This document shows, in pieces, positions 33,801 to 46,721 of a DNA stretch of 64,000 nt. The stretch comes from Ipomoea triloba. Its lineage: Eukaryota; Streptophyta; Magnoliopsida; Solanales; Convolvulaceae. Made by a program: the position numbers and the translations under genes. Location of the stretch: NCBI RefSeq assembly GCF_003576645.1, contig NC_044917.1, positions 18,729,212-18,793,211 on the forward strand, written 5' to 3'. The stretch's first letter is position 1. Each line of letters starts with the position of its first letter. The notes under the pieces are model-generated. The model searched no databases. It saw only the letters and a list, made by a program, of their open reading frames with translations, and was not told the origin of the DNA.

Positions 33801-36060
33801 AGGCTATAGGAGAGATTCAGAAGAATGATTTAATCATCAAGGAAGTCTCTTATGTTGAGGGACTCAAGTTCAATCTCCTAAGCACAAGCCAATTCTGTGA
33901 CAATGGCTATTAAGTAATCTTCACCAAGGAGATATGCCAAATCGTTGACGAGACGTCACTGGAAGTGGTCTTAGTTGCTGCGAGAAGTGGAAATATGTAC
34001 ATAGTGGATTGGGAATCAGCCAAACACTCCCTATGTATGCTAGCGAAGAGCAAAGAAGACTTGAGTTGGGACTGACACAGCAAATTAAGCCATCTTAACT
34101 TTAAGACCATCAACAAGCTTGCAAAGAGAAACCTAGTGGAAGAACTACCAAACATCACCTTTCGCAAAGACAAGGTATGTGAGGCATGTCAGCGCTGCAA
34201 GCAAGTCAAATCATCCTTTAAATCCAAAACTGAAGATTAATCTACCAGACCATTAAGTCTCCTCCATATGGACTTATTTGGCCCAGTAGAACCCCTAAGC
34301 ATGAGAGGAAGGAAGTATACTCTTGTGGTAGTAGATGACTACACAAGATTTGCATGGACGTTATTTCTATCCAAGAAAAGTGAAACCAAGACGATGTTGC
34401 CAGCACTATTGAAGCAGATTGAAGTGGAGCAAGGTGTATCTTTAGTTAGAATTCGATCAAATCAAGGAGGAGAGTTCATAAATCAAGTCATTGAAGCCTA
34501 TTGCAATGATCATGGAATTAATCACCAACTCTCAGAAGCACGCACCCCTCAAGAGAATGGCGTGGCTGAAAGAATGTTCAAACTCTGAAAGAAGCTACAA
34601 AGACCATGTTATCACAAGCTAATCTACCTCAAGGGTTTTGGGCAGAAGTTGTTAACACGGCAAATTACACCCAAAACAGGTCCTTAATCATCAAAGGAAG
34701 CGGAAAGACTCCCTATGAATTGTGGAAGGGAAGGAAGTCGTTGTGAGTTATTTCCATGCTTTTGGAAGCAAGTGTTTTGTCCATAATAATGGAAAAACAC
34801 ATTTGAAGACCTTTGATGAACGTGCTGATTGGTGGTTGAAGAATCTATCCATGTCATGTTGGATGACAAGCATGTTGAGAAAACCTCAGGAGATCCATCA
34901 AATATCAACGTGCAAAATGTTGAAAATTGCGAGAAGTCAGAAGCATGTCTCGCACCTGAGTAGAAGGAAATCTGTGAGACGTCAGATCCACCTCTCGCAG
35001 CGAAGTAGTTTGCAGATCGTGAAGTAGTAGATCTTCATTCAGATTCAGAAGATGAGACTCCAAAAAACCCATATGTAAACCCCTTGATAATTCAGCTGAA
35101 GTAGAAGCAACTCCAACTATCAACCCCACTAAAGAAGCATCTCAAGTTACATTTGAGCCAGACTTGAGATGGCTTAGAGACCATCTGGCAGACCAAGTTA
35201 TTGGCGATGTGCAGAATGGAGTGAGAACCAGATTTACCTTTTAAGAAAGCATGTTGGCTTGCTTTCTGTCCCATATCGAGCCAAAGGTTGTTGAAGAGGC
35301 TCTAAGTGACCCAGATTGGGTGTGCAAGCCATGCAGGAAGAAATCCATCAGTTCGGAAGGAATGATGTATGAGAATTGGTTCCTAGACCTTTGCACCAAA
35401 ATGTTATTGGGACGAAATGGGTCTTTAGGAATAAGATGAATGAAGATGGAGTGATTGTTATGAACAAGACAAGGTTGGTTGCTAAAGGTTATTGCCAAGA
35501 TGAAGGTATTGATTTTGATGACACCTTCACTCCTATGGCACGTCTCGAAGCCATCAGGATATTCCTAGCATATGCAGCCTTCAAGGACTTCAAAGTGTAT
35601 CAGATGGACGTTAAGAGTGCAATCCTCAATGGGCTTCTCCAAAAGGAAGTATACGTGGAGCAACCACCAGGTTTCATAAAGGACGTAGGTGCTGACAAGG
35701 TGTACAAATTGAAGAAAGCTCTATACGGATTGAAGTAAGCACCGAGAACTTGGTATGACACACTATTATCATTTCTATTACAGTGTGGCTTCATGAAAGG
35801 TCAAGTGGACAAGACCTTGTTTCGCATCAAAGATAGTGATCATATCCTCTTGGTGCAAATCTATGTTGATGATATTATCTTTGGAAATACCAACTCATCT
35901 ATGTGCCAGAGGTTCTCTAAACTCATGAAAGGCAAGTTCGAGATGAGTATGATGGGAGAACTCAACTACTTCTTGGGACCTCAAGTGAAGTAGTTTAAGG
36001 ATGGAATCTTTATTAATCAGGAGAAATACACCAAAGACCTCATGATTCTTACTCGCTTTG
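30831..36060 (+). mobile_element. Truncated Sirevirus (Ty1/Copia) retrotransposon
   Basis: The order is a 5' LTR (about 30831-32335), a primer site resembling initiator-Met (ATTAGTATTAGAGCAAG at 32336), gag, protease, integrase and reverse transcriptase. The sequence ends abruptly at about 36060 in the late RT region. RNase H and the 3' LTR are missing. The LTR carries many CGAGACATCGA and CGAGAGGT words (31010-31160). The exact LTR start could not be fixed. Confidence 0.8.
32480..36060 (+). pseudogene. Sirevirus gag-pol (truncated, with stops)
   Basis: Gag: FDDWKTRMHAYPSALHDEMA and onward to 32848, then a coiled-coil-like ELTLKVSELEAELILLKEE. Protease: DTKDTWFIDSGCFRHMT near 33667. Pre-integrase: HSKLSHLNFKTINKL near 34078, with CEACQRCK. 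Integrase: HMDLFGPVEP near 34265 and VVVDDYTRFAW. The second catalytic region reads NQGGEF, where DxGGEF is normal, so the second Asp is lost; PQENGVAERM is intact. [16 protein letters not shown], then [15 protein letters not shown], then YVDDIIFG at about 35860. Stops are present at several places (for example after 34588 and at 35737). Not functional. Confidence 0.85.
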
Positions 36061-36610
36061 CGTGGGTGTGATCAAAAGATTTGTGTGTGGGGTTGCCCCC
36101 GGGTGTTATCGTCTCTCAAGGAGGTCAAAGTGGACGCATTGCTAAGCTTTTAATTGAAAGAACGCATTGTGAATGTCTCATTCGCCAATGTCACAAACAC
36201 AAAATGAACACAATAGTCGTTGTTGAAGTTTGAACACCAAATTAAGCAATCAAATGAATGAAATCAAATAATGAAAACTAGGGAATGAATTGTGTGCAAT
36301 CATAATGCTTCCTCGTGTATCTTATGCTTGGGAGGATTAGCTTGTGTGGTTGGTTATTCTCGGGTGACGAGCTATTACCGTTCCCCCTTTGGTCTACTAG
36401 GAACTCTCTAGATTTGGAGTACCTTTAGGCAACCAAGAGGCATTGAGGCATTTTCTCAAACACTTGGCCTATATCACCTTACCTATTCATACTAGACTAG
36501 TCAAAAATAGGAAATCACAATTGATTGGACCTTACAACAAGGCTAGCAATATCTTGCCTAGCTTATTGCCTTGGATCATTCAAGAGTTAGTCAATCCTCC
36601 GTAATATAGT
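36061..36610. other. Unassigned repeat-like fragment
   Basis: GTTGCCCCCGGGTGTTATCG followed by TCTCAAGGAGG resembles untranslated parts of plant Gypsy elements, but no domain or LTR end supports a name. No frame is coding. The junction with the truncated Sirevirus is at about 36060. Confidence 0.3.
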
Positions 36611-37450
36611 TAGCTTAAAAAATTAAAAATATTAAAAAATTTGTCTAAATATGTACTCTGTAATATAGTTAGGGACTACATTAATCCATATAAATTTAAA
36701 ATTTAAACTCTTTTAATTTTTAAATGTAATTTTCTTAATTATAATTAATAAAATATAAAATATAATTAAAAATAAAATTATAAAATTAACAAAATATGTG
36801 TTCATACATATTTATATTTCTAAAAATGTCTGCATACATATACTTATGCACTATATTAATCATACAAAATTAATATATGTATATATATATAATAACAAAA
36901 ATACTATATATTTTTTTTTAATTGCTAAATTTAATTAATTTAATTATACTATATCAATATAAATTATAATTACAGAAATTATATTATAGAATTTGCATAC
37001 ATACATATTAATAAATATTATTTGTATATACACTGTGTTACACAATCATATAAGAAAATGCGTCTAATCAGAGTTTAAAACCAAATATACAAAATTTAAA
37101 TTTTTCATTTTTTAATCTCTAAATATAATTTTCTTAGTTATTATTCATATTGTTAGAATCATAATATATATGAAATACGATTAGGAATAATTCAATTTAA
37201 TTATGTAAATTTTTCTCTATAAATTTATCTGAATATAGTACATGATTAGAGATTATATTAATCATACAAAATTTTAATTTTAATTTTAATTTTAATTTTG
37301 TATGCTATGATAATAGATACTTGACCAAATATATGAAAATTCAACTATATTATTATAATTGTACATTTTAATATATTTTCATTTTTAATTTTTTTTTTAA
37401 ATTCATAATAACAAAAAAAAAATTCATGCATCGCACGGGTAAAACACTAA
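36611..37450 (+). mobile_element. AT-rich element with a Helitron-like 3' end
   Basis: Extremely AT-rich, no genes. It ends CATGCATCGCACGGGTAAAA followed by CACTAA and T. The GCATCGCACGGG hairpin-like block lies 7-10 nt before CTAA at 37447-37450. I know the intact form of this end (CCCGTGC-ATC-GCACGGG) as a common plant repeat terminus that fits Helitrons. The 5' end is not placed; the start given is where similar AT-rich sequence begins. Confidence 0.35.
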
Positions 37451-38714
37451 TTTTATATTATATGACCCAACTATTTGTTAAATATAATTTTCAATCCAAG
37501 ACATACACTTTCCATAACCCCAAAATTTATCTTCATTATATTATATAATTATTTTAGGAAAGCATATACTTTTTGTCCCTAAACTATTAAAAAAATGTTT
37601 TAAAAAATTGCATATTTTTTTTGGGTAAATAAAAAATTGCATATTGTATTCATCAATTATACCCATTATCACTTTTATTAGAGAATTGAAAGACCAAAAA
37701 GTTGCTTTATAGAAAATTGAAAAAAAAAAAAAGAAAAGAAAAGAAAAAAAAAAGTGATGGTATAATTAAGGGATAAAATTTGTTATTTCCTTAAATTTAA
37801 TGATGAATAGTGTAATTTTTTCATTGTTTTATTATTATAAGTTTTGGTATTGCATTCTGAATAATCCAGTCTTGTGAATATATATACCTAAAAAAATTAA
37901 AATGCTAGTGCATATAATATATCCCTTTAATGGTTATGCCCATTTGAATTAGGTTAAATGTTTTGTGCAAATACATACTATCTTGCTTGCCCACTCAAGA
38001 ATCCTCAAATTTTAGAAGAAATTTTTGGATAAGCAAAATATTTCTGTTGAGTAGTAAATTATATGAAAAAAGACACTTAATGCAATAAATGTTTAAACAC
38101 TTATTCATAATTTTTTCAATATCTGAAGAAATACTAATAAATAATAACTAAATACATTCAAAAACTATTACAAATACTTTAAATTGACAAATTAAACATG
38201 AATTTATTTATCTTGTTTTTATTAGCCGCTTGATCAGCTATATATTATTTTGTAAGAATAGCATAGAACAATTAAGGAGACGATGAAAGATGAAAATGAA
38301 GTATTTTTCATTTTAAAATACTTTTGAACGATAAAAAAAAAAACATGAAAGTTTCAGTAATATGTGATCCAGCTATCAATTACTAAGAATAGCATACGGG
38401 AATGGCAGCAGTGAAGAAGTAATTGAATTTGAGTTTGTATTCTCTTGGGCATGCGTCATAGAAACCAAATAACCAAAAGAAAAATCAGAATATATAAGAT
38501 ATTCAAAGCTGATATTATGATATATGTTTGGCAGTTTAGTAAGATTGGGCGAATATAAATATATTATCTTTGTGTAAGTTATATATATGTAATATGATTA
38601 GATATACAAAAAATGTCAAAGTGGAATACGTAATCTAATCGAATTCAAGGATAAGATAAAGATGCATGTAGATGAAGCAATATATATCAAGATGAGCTAT
38701 CAACTACTTTAATT
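37451..38714. other. AT-rich spacer without features
   Basis: No frame over 60 residues, no repeat boundary and no gene signal could be supported. Confidence 0.4.
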
Positions 38715-39386
38715 TAGGCTATGTTTAGCAAACCTAGTTGAAAAGGTAGCTGAAAGCTGAAAAGTAGCTGAAAACTGAAAAGTTATAAGCTCGAAGCTGA
38801 AATCTGAAGAGCTGTTAAGCTAGCTGTTATGCTTAAAAGTGTTTGGTAAAATTAGCTTTTTGATAAATTGATAAATGTAAAAAGACTAAAAAGGACATCT
38901 TCATACAATTTAAATAGTTTTAAATTTAAATAGGTTTATTTATATATTAAAATATAAAATAGTAAAATCAATATATTTTAATAAAATATAAAGTAAGAAC
39001 ATATATTTGAAAACATATAAAGTAAAATAAAATGTTTATAATTCATAAGATTAATTCATACAAAAATCAATGTTCAAACACAAATGTCAAATTGAAATTA
39101 CAACCAAACATATTTAAGAGAAAAAGTCAAAAAGGTTTAGCCAAAAAGGTTTTAATTGGGAAGGGTAAATGATGTTATTTCTTTAAAATAATAAGGTTAA
39201 AGATGGAAAAAAAAGTTAGGAAACTACTAGCTTATTTTGAAACGCTACCTAAGAGAGCGTTTAAAAATAAGCTCTTATTTTAAGCTACTAGCTTATTTTA
39301 GGAACATTACCAAACAGAGCTTATAGCTTATTAGTAGCTTTAAATAAGTTATAAGCTCCTAAATAAGCTCTGTCAAACAGAGCCTT
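38715..39386. mobile_element. hAT-like MITE of the AGCTGAAAGCTGAAA type
   Basis: The left end AGGCTATGTTTAGCAAACC is matched by the inverted right end (AAGGCTCTGTTTGACAGAGC on the other strand). The left subterminal region repeats AGCTGAAAGCTGAAAAGTAG; the right repeats AGCTTATTTTAAGCTACTAG-like words. It encodes nothing. The flanking target duplication was not clear. Confidence 0.6.
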
Positions 39387-39484
39387 AGAGCAAGCCACAA
39401 AGTTGTTTGCTCCCTAGCGACTCACTCACCTTTTCGAATCTACTGGATAATTGAGTTTCAGGACGTATGTGTGTATGTATCTAT

Positions 39485-39549
<65 letters not shown>

Positions 39550-39572
39550 TTATTTATTTATTTATTTATATA
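39387..39572. repeat. TA and TTTA microsatellite
   Basis: About 28 TA units (39489-39544) are followed by TTTA repeats to 39572. The first element of the TA-associated cluster starts here. Confidence 0.9.
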
Positions 39573-40228
39573 GGATCGCGTTCAGGTGAAAATCACCCGT
39601 ACATGAGAGAACTGAGAACGCATGTCATCCACCCACGTGTCCAGATGTAGGTGCACCTAACATTATAGCTAGGTGCACCTAGGTGCATGAATGTTAAAAA
39701 GGTAAATTACTTGCACTTGTAAATGAAAATAGGTGCATTAGTGCAAGTAAAATGTATTACAAGTGCAAGTAAATTGTACACTGAGCATCAATACTAAGTG
39801 CACCAAATGTTATAACTAGGTGCACCTAATGTTATAATTAGGTGCAGGTGCATGAATGTTAACAAGGTAAATTACTTGCACTTGTAAGTGAAAATAGGTG
39901 CACAAGTGCAAGTAAAATGTATTACAAGTGTAAGTAAAATGTACGCTGAGCTCAATACTAAGTGCACCTAATGTTATAACTAGTTGCACCTAACGTTATA
40001 AGTGAGTGCACATAGGTGCATGAATGTTAACAAGGTAAATTACTTGCACTTATAAGTGAAAATAGGTGCACTTATAACACAATTACTTGCACCAAAGTTC
40101 AAGTTACTTACGAAAATGTCACCGCATCGTTTTTTTTTTTAAATTACATCTGATTTGTTGATTTGGATACATGGACGGCTGCGGAGCATTCTCATTTCCT
40201 TCCTGGGCGATGGTTCGCACTTGAGCGA
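39573..40228. mobile_element. TA-microsatellite-associated element M1
   Basis: The left end is GGATCGCGTTCAGGTG. The inverted right end is TCGCTCAAGTGCGAAC. Both continue into related blocks: GAGAACGC and CACGTGTCCAGAT at the left, and on the other strand CCCAGGAAGGAAATGAGAA and CATGTATCCAAATC at the right. The interior is irregular tandem words AGGTGCACCTAATGTTATAA, TTACTTGCACTTGTAAGTG and AAAATAGGTGCA. Both ends lie in TA runs. There is no reading frame. It resembles in habit the rice Micron elements, which also sit in TA repeats; I do not claim sequence identity. Confidence 0.7.
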
Positions 40229-40646
<418 letters not shown>

Positions 40647-41522
40647 GGGTTGCACTCTCGTGCGAACTCTCGCCCAGGTAGGAAATGAGAACGCTCCACA
40701 GCCGTCCACGTGTCCAGATCAACGAATCAGATGCAATTTTAAAAAAATGACGCGGTGGCATTTTCGTAAATAACTGGAACTTTGGTGCACCTAGTTTCAC
40801 TTACAAGTGCACCTAGTTTCACTTAAAAGTGAACCTAGTTTCACTTACAAGTGCACCTATTTTTGCACCTATTTTCACTTACAAGTGCAAGTAATTTACC
40901 TTATTAATATTCATGCACCTATTTTCGCAAATACTTTCACTTACAAATGCAAGTAATTTACCTTGTTAATATTCATGCACCTGGGTGCAACCTAGGTGCA
41001 CCTAGTTATAACATAGGTTGCACCTAGTTATAACATAGGTTGCACCTAGTTATAACATTAGGTGCACCTAGTTATAACATTAGGTGCACTTAGTATTGAT
41101 GCTCACTGTACAATTCACTTGCACCTGTAATACATTTTACAGGCATCTGCAATACATTTTACTTGCACTTGTGCAAGTAATTTATTGTGTTAACATTCAT
41201 GCACCGGTTGCAACCTATGTGCACCTAGTTATAGCAATAGGTGCACCTAGTTATAACATTAGGTGCACTTAATACTGATGCTCATTGTACAATTTACTTG
41301 CACTTGTAATACATTTTACTTGCTCGTGTGCACCTATTTTCACTTGCAGGTGCAAGTAATTTACGTTGTTAACATTTATGCACCTGGGTGCACCTATGTG
41401 CACCTAGTTATAACATTACGTGCACCTAGTTATAACATTATGTGCAACTACATTCCTGACACGTGGCGCGCTGTGATTCGTCCGCAGTTCTTTCCTGGGC
41501 GGCCAGTACGCACCTGAACGCG

Positions 41523-41526
<4 letters not shown>
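40647..41526. mobile_element. TA-microsatellite-associated element M2
   Basis: The left end is GGGTTGCACTCTCGTGCGAA, with GCCCAGGTAGGAAATGAGAA and CGTCCACGTGTCCAGATC following. The right end on the other strand is GAATCGCGTTCAGGTGCGTA, then CGCCCAGGAAAGAA. The interior is many copies of AGGTGCACCTAGTTATAACA, in the opposite orientation to M1, plus TTACTTGCACTTGTAATACA. TA runs flank both sides. Non-coding. Confidence 0.7.

Positions 41527-41570
<44 letters not shown>
41527..41570. repeat. TA microsatellite between M2 and M3
   Basis: Twenty-two TA units separate the two elements, with no other sequence between. Confidence 0.95.
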
Positions 41571-41572
<2 letters not shown>

Positions 41573-42195
41573 CGCGTTCAAGTAAGAAGGGGAGCCTAGG
41601 AAAGAATTAAGAATCAATCAAAACTGTCCACGTGTCTGGATTCCACGAATCAGATATAATTTTAAAAACGACACGATGCATGGCATTTTCATAAATAACT
41701 CAAACTTTGGTGCAAGTAAAATGTGTTTAAAATGCAAGTAACTAGTGCAAGTTTGAAAGTAAAAAGTGCAAGTAAAAATCACTTACAAGAGTAACTATTT
41801 TCACTAAATAGTGCAAGTAATTTATCTTGTTAACTTTCATGTACTTAATTATAAAGTCTTTCACATTGGTGCACTTAATGATAACATTTGGTGCAACTAA
41901 TGATAGCGTTAGGTGCACTTAATATTGATGCTCAGTTTACATTATTTGTTGCACTTGTAATACATTTTAGTTGCAGTTGTAATACATTTTGCTTACACTT
42001 ATTAGGTGCATTATATGAAACTGTTACTTGCACTTTTAAGACAATTTATTTGCACTTCGATATTCAATTATTTACGAAAATTCCACTGCATTTTTTTTAA
42101 ATCAGTGTTTCTGATCTGTTACATTTGGACACGTGAACGGATGTGAGTACGTAGTTCTTAGTTCTCTCCTGGGCGACTCGTTCTCACTTGAACAG
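41571..42195. mobile_element. TA-microsatellite-associated element M3
   Basis: The left end GGCGCGTTCAAGTAAGAAGG follows the TA run, with CTGTCCACGTGTCTGGAT 50 bp in. The right end on the other strand is GTTCAAGTGAGAACGAGTC, then GCCCAGGAGAGAA and CACGTGTCCAAATG. The interior repeats GTGCAAGTAAAATG and GTGCACTTAATG words. On the right there is no TA run, so that flank has been lost or changed. Confidence 0.65.
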
Positions 42196-42715
42196 CTTAA
42201 GAAGGGAAAATAGTGGTTTTATTCTATCTGTTATGCCTAAATTGTAGATTAAATCCATGAATTATTGAAAGAAAAAAAAATCCATAAATTATTATCCTAT
42301 ATAAATTTTTCCCTTTAAATATGTTGAAAGTGACAGCTGCAATCCATTACTTATAGATTTTGTTATCATTAGCAACTTATTTTGAATTTCCAAATTATTA
42401 AAGGACATATTAATTATTTTGTAAAATTTTCCCAAATTATCTCCATGGACGATCTTGATATGTAAACCACCATATCCTTTTCATAATAAGAAAACTAAAC
42501 CACTAGAAATTCATTTTTCATTTGCACCATTTGTTCTCAATTATTTTAGCACATTCAAGACTACTAACTAGCTTGTTTCAATTTCATGTTTTCGTCATTT
42601 TTCCATGTATGTTAATTTCAATGTTTCAAGCGAGATAATTATACTTTGTATATTTTTTTTCATTATTTGCTTGATCTAAAGACCAATAAAGCTAATTATC
42701 CTACCCACTGAACTA
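42196..42715. other. AT-rich spacer without features
   Basis: No gene, repeat end or supported frame was seen. Confidence 0.4.
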
Positions 42716-42968
42716 CCACTAAGTGTCCGTTTAGAAAGCAGGGAAATAACTTCTGGAAAATATTTTCTGGAAAATGAGTCATTTTTCGGAAAATAGTTTC
42801 ATTTCCAGTGTTTGGATGTATTCTAGAAAACGGTCTTTGTGTTTGGTTCATTTTCTGGAAAATTGGTAGAATTGTATAATTAAACATTGTAATTATTTTA
42901 TTTAAAATATAAAAATTATATTAATATTAAAATAATGTTATTTATTAAAAAAATAGAATTAAAAAAAA
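42716..42968. mobile_element. GGAAAAT-type MITE fragment
   Basis: AAGTGTCCGTTTAGAAAGC followed by copies of TTCTGGAAAATATTTTC and GTTTGGATGTATTC resembles the right part of the element at 47941-48375, inverted. The matching partner end is missing, so it is truncated. Confidence 0.5.
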
Positions 42969-43624
42969 ACGTAGAACCGACAGGTTTCGGCAGAAACCTG
43001 TATGGTTTCCGCCCGAAACCATGGCGGAAACCAGAGCTATATTTTGATGGGGCTATGGGGCTCTAAAGCACATTTTATTGCCAAGCTCTCAGACCAAGAA
43101 GAGCAAATGTGGGATCTTATTGGGTTTAAAGGAGGGAAGGAGGCAAGAGAGGCCCAAAAGGGGAAGGGGGTGAAGAAATGCATAGCGGCCAAACTCAAAG
43201 GGGTGAAGGAAACTAAGGCATGACAGCCATTTCAAGGGAGTGAGGAAGACATGTTAGCCCACAAGAAGGGGTCATGACCACCACTATAGGGGTCATTATC
43301 GACTACCGACTGGTTGGCGTCGGATGGACGGGAAGTCCCGCCGAACTCCTTGAGTCGCTGCTTAGCTAGTTGGAGCAAGGCATGCAACGTCGCACTGACG
43401 AGGTAGGTGAAGATGGGTAAAATGTACCCATGCTGAAGGTAAGGGGGCCAGCGTGATGGGGTGAAGGAAGGGTAGAGAATAAAGAGTGGAGTGGTGAAGA
43501 CATGGACATGTGGGTGGTGGAGTTGGAGAGCAAATGAGCATCATACACTTAGCAAGCACTCGATAAGGTATTGACACTATAAAAGAGTGCTCTTGCCCAA
43601 TTTTGGACATCACATGTCTGATCA
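42969..43624. other. GC-richer segment of unknown nature
   Basis: 43002-43223 is an open stretch of 73 codons (lysine-rich, GVKKCIAAKLKGVKET) with no recognised domain. ACAGGTTTCGGCAGAAACCTG (10-base arms around a short centre) at about 42980 is a small inverted repeat. I do not recognise a gene here; it may be part of an unknown repeat. Confidence 0.3.
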
Positions 43625-43712
43625 ATACCTGAATCCTAGTCTAGTGGTGCATCATGCATGGTCCTAACTTCTAACAAGAGTACCAAGGTTCGATTCCTAG
43701 CTAGCAACTACA
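43625..43712 (+). mobile_element. tRNA-like SINE fragment
   Basis: CTAGTCTAGTGGTGCATCATG resembles an A box region (TAGTCTAGTGG), and AGGTTCGATTCCTAG holds a perfect B box GGTTCGATTCC. The spacing of ~45 bp fits a tRNA-derived head. What follows (43713-44246) has a 139-codon open frame without recognised domains. Confidence 0.45.
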
Positions 43713-44246
43713 ATGTTATTTCTAATACACTACTTGGGCTATAGCGTTTATTATTTATTTGTTAATTCGTTCATTCTTTTGGATCGTTATCTTAGGTATT
43801 ATACATATTCTTTTGGGCATAGCACCTCGGGCAATAATACTACTAGTTTCCTACCATGCATTTCGTACATCCATACCCGATTTATGATAGGCCAGTCTCA
43901 TAAAACCATCATTGACGTCATATGTGGGGATCACTACAGAAAATACATGTTCCAAGTTTTTACCCAATTTACCCTTTCCTATTGCACAATCAAACCTAAG
44001 ATACACCAAAATGGTCGAGTCACAAAGCAAACATTTTCAAGACTCATAGGAACGCCTCAATTGACATGGCAGGAGTTAGTCCGATTCACGGAGGTCAGTT
44101 CCCCGCCCAGGGGACACGAGAGGTCTTATTAGCACCATGGCCATCGACGGGATCAACTTGGGGTCCTCAAAGGTAAGGCCTTGTGTCTAGCCCTTAGCTT
44201 ATTATATAGTCAACATCATTGGCAAATAGAGTGCTCATGAATAGTT

Positions 44247-44768
<522 letters not shown>

Positions 44769-45224
44769 CGTAACCCATCCCAGCTTGGCAAGCAGTTGCC
44801 AATCCTCCCACTCAAGAAAATCATCCTCCCACCTAACTAAGCACTCTTCAAGCTAGGAGGATGACACCACAAAGAACAGAACCCTATGGCAAGGTTTGAA
44901 GTATTTTAAATTTCAAATATAAATAATATTCAAATTTTTATTCTAAATAAAATTTTGAAATATAAGTTAAATGAACATATTAAATTTCATATTTTAAACT
45001 TTGTAACTTTTGTATTTAAGTTTTGAATTATTACAATTTATTTTTATTTTTAAAAGAAAGAGCTTGCATTTTTTGTTTGAAAATAAAAGTGCTTGCATTT
45101 AGTTTCACCAATAAACTAAGTTGCTTATTTTTCTCCCCACAATTTTGAATTTTTTTTAAAATAACGGTTTAAACTGCAAACTTTTGATATAAATTATAAC
45201 CAACGATTCACAATTTGTTAAATA
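44769..45224. other. AT-rich spacer
   Basis: Apart from a short unique-looking start after the poly-G tract, this is AT-rich with no supported feature. Confidence 0.35.
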
Positions 45225-45420
45225 CCTCGTCGTCAAGTGGCATCCGATGTCTCGATTAACACTCCTACATGGATGATGGGAGTGGGTTTGAGTCTCAGTG
45301 CAGGTAATTGTTGACTCGTTCAATAGGTTAAACTTTAACTTGAATTTTTTGTAGAATTATGATTTAAGATCGATTCACACTGTGTAGAATTCAATTTCAA
45401 ATTTTTGATTAAATTCAACC
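45225..45420 (+). mobile_element. tRNA-derived SINE (SINE-A), diverged copy
   Basis: TCAAGTGGCATCCGATGTC, then ACACTCCTACATGGATGATG, then GTGGGTTTGAGTCTCAGTG (B box with changes) align with the family copies at 46416-46580 and 54790-54960. The tail differs. Confidence 0.6.
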
Positions 45421-45491
45421 ACATCCATGCCTAACTATCCAAAAACTCCCCTCTCCAAATTATTGTTGTTATTATTATTATTATTATTATT

Positions 45492-45948
45492 AGGCAAAAA
45501 CTTGTGTGAGACCGTCTCACCGTGAGACGGGACGGGTCGGGTCGGGTCAAGATGAAAATGTAATACTTATACACACAAATGTCATACTTATATGCTCAAA
45601 TGTAATATTAATTGTGAATAAAATTTTTGCTACTTATAAGGGTAAATGTAATACTTTTAAGGGAAAATACAATACTTTTACATTTCGATTAAAAAGTGTT
45701 ACATTTTTGCTCACAAGTATTATATTTTCCCTTATAAGTAAGGGACACATGTCAATATTACTTATTATGAAAAATGTAATACTTTTTCTCTTATAAGTAA
45801 CAAAATTTGTATTCTTGATTAGTATTATATTTGAGCATATAAGTATGACATTTGCACATATAAGTATGACATTTGCATGGTGTTTCGACCCGACCCGACC
45901 CATCTCACGAATAAAGATCCATGAGACGGTCTCACACAAGTGTGACCC

Positions 45949-45950
<2 letters not shown>
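45492..45950. mobile_element. MULE-type MITE in an ATT microsatellite
   Basis: The ends carry ACTTGTGTGAGACCGTCTCA, inverted, about 13 bp in from each border. They continue into GACGGGTCGGGTCGGG at the left and CGACCCGACCC at the right. The interior repeats AATGTAATACTTATA words in both orientations. ATTATTATTA runs lie on both sides, consistent with a 9-bp duplication that cannot be resolved in the repeat. Non-coding. Confidence 0.75.
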
Positions 45951-45979
<29 letters not shown>

Positions 45980-46415
45980 AGAACTCAAGAGAAGAAGATA
46001 TAAAATAGGATTGCAAAATTTATCTCCCTTCACTACAAGAAATTTCACATTTAGTGATAATAGAAGTTGTCACCAAAACTACCAGTTTTGGTCACTATTG
46101 AAATTAGTGACCAATTTTTCAAATCGTCACCTGTCGTCACTATTACAATAATGACGACTTTTGAAAAGTTGTCACAGTTACTCAAACTTTTGTTACAATG
46201 TTTGCATACACTAAAAGTAGTATTTGAGTGATACAATTAGTGGTCACAATAAATGTACAATTTGTGACTTAATATGTTATTACAAAAAATTGATTTAATG
46301 ACAACTAAAATCATTGCAATTAATTATTTTATTGTGACAACACTTTAGTCACAATAGTTGTACTTATTTGTGAGAATTGTTCTTGACGCAAAAAGGATTA
46401 TCAGTAATTAGCTAC

Positions 46416-46580
46416 TTTCTCAACCTACTGAAGCACAAATAGTTAACAGTTGCTACTTTCTCAACCTACTGAAGCACAAAGAGTTAACAGTTGCCTTCGC
46501 TCGAACCCACTCCCATCATCCATGTGGGAGTGTAAACTAGGACATCGGGTGCCACTAGACCACAAAGAGTCAAGAGTTAA
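46416..46580 (-). mobile_element. tRNA-derived SINE (SINE-A), minus strand
   Basis: On the minus strand TGGTCTAGTGGCACCCGATG holds a perfect A box (TGGTCTAGTGG). GTGGGTTCGAGCG holds the start of a B box. The body follows as GTTAACTCTTTGTGCTTCAG and TAGGTTGAGAAAGTAGC. The tail segment is duplicated in tandem (41 bp, 46420-46500). It is inserted in the CACTA-type element. Confidence 0.7.
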
Positions 46581-46632
46581 TTTTTAAAAAAAAAATCATT
46601 TTTCAGAGAAGCCTCTATTTTCTTGCCAGTAT

Positions 46633-46673
46633 AAGGGGGCGTTGAGCTCCCTAGGGGAGCTCAACGCCCCCTT
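46633..46673. repeat. Perfect 19-bp-arm palindrome
   Basis: AAGGGGGCGTTGAGCTCCC, then TAG, then the exact complement. It could extrude as a cruciform or fold as a hairpin in RNA. No U-run makes it look like a terminator. It may be the core of a small fold-back element. Confidence 0.9.
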
Positions 46674-46721
46674 GTTATTGCTTTACTGATCCCACATCAC
46701 ATTTCCTTTTTTTTCTTTTTA

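Noticed and set aside
43713..44132. 139-codon open frame on the plus strand
   Set aside because: No recognised domain, no neighbouring exon, repeat-rich surroundings; the length alone is not enough.
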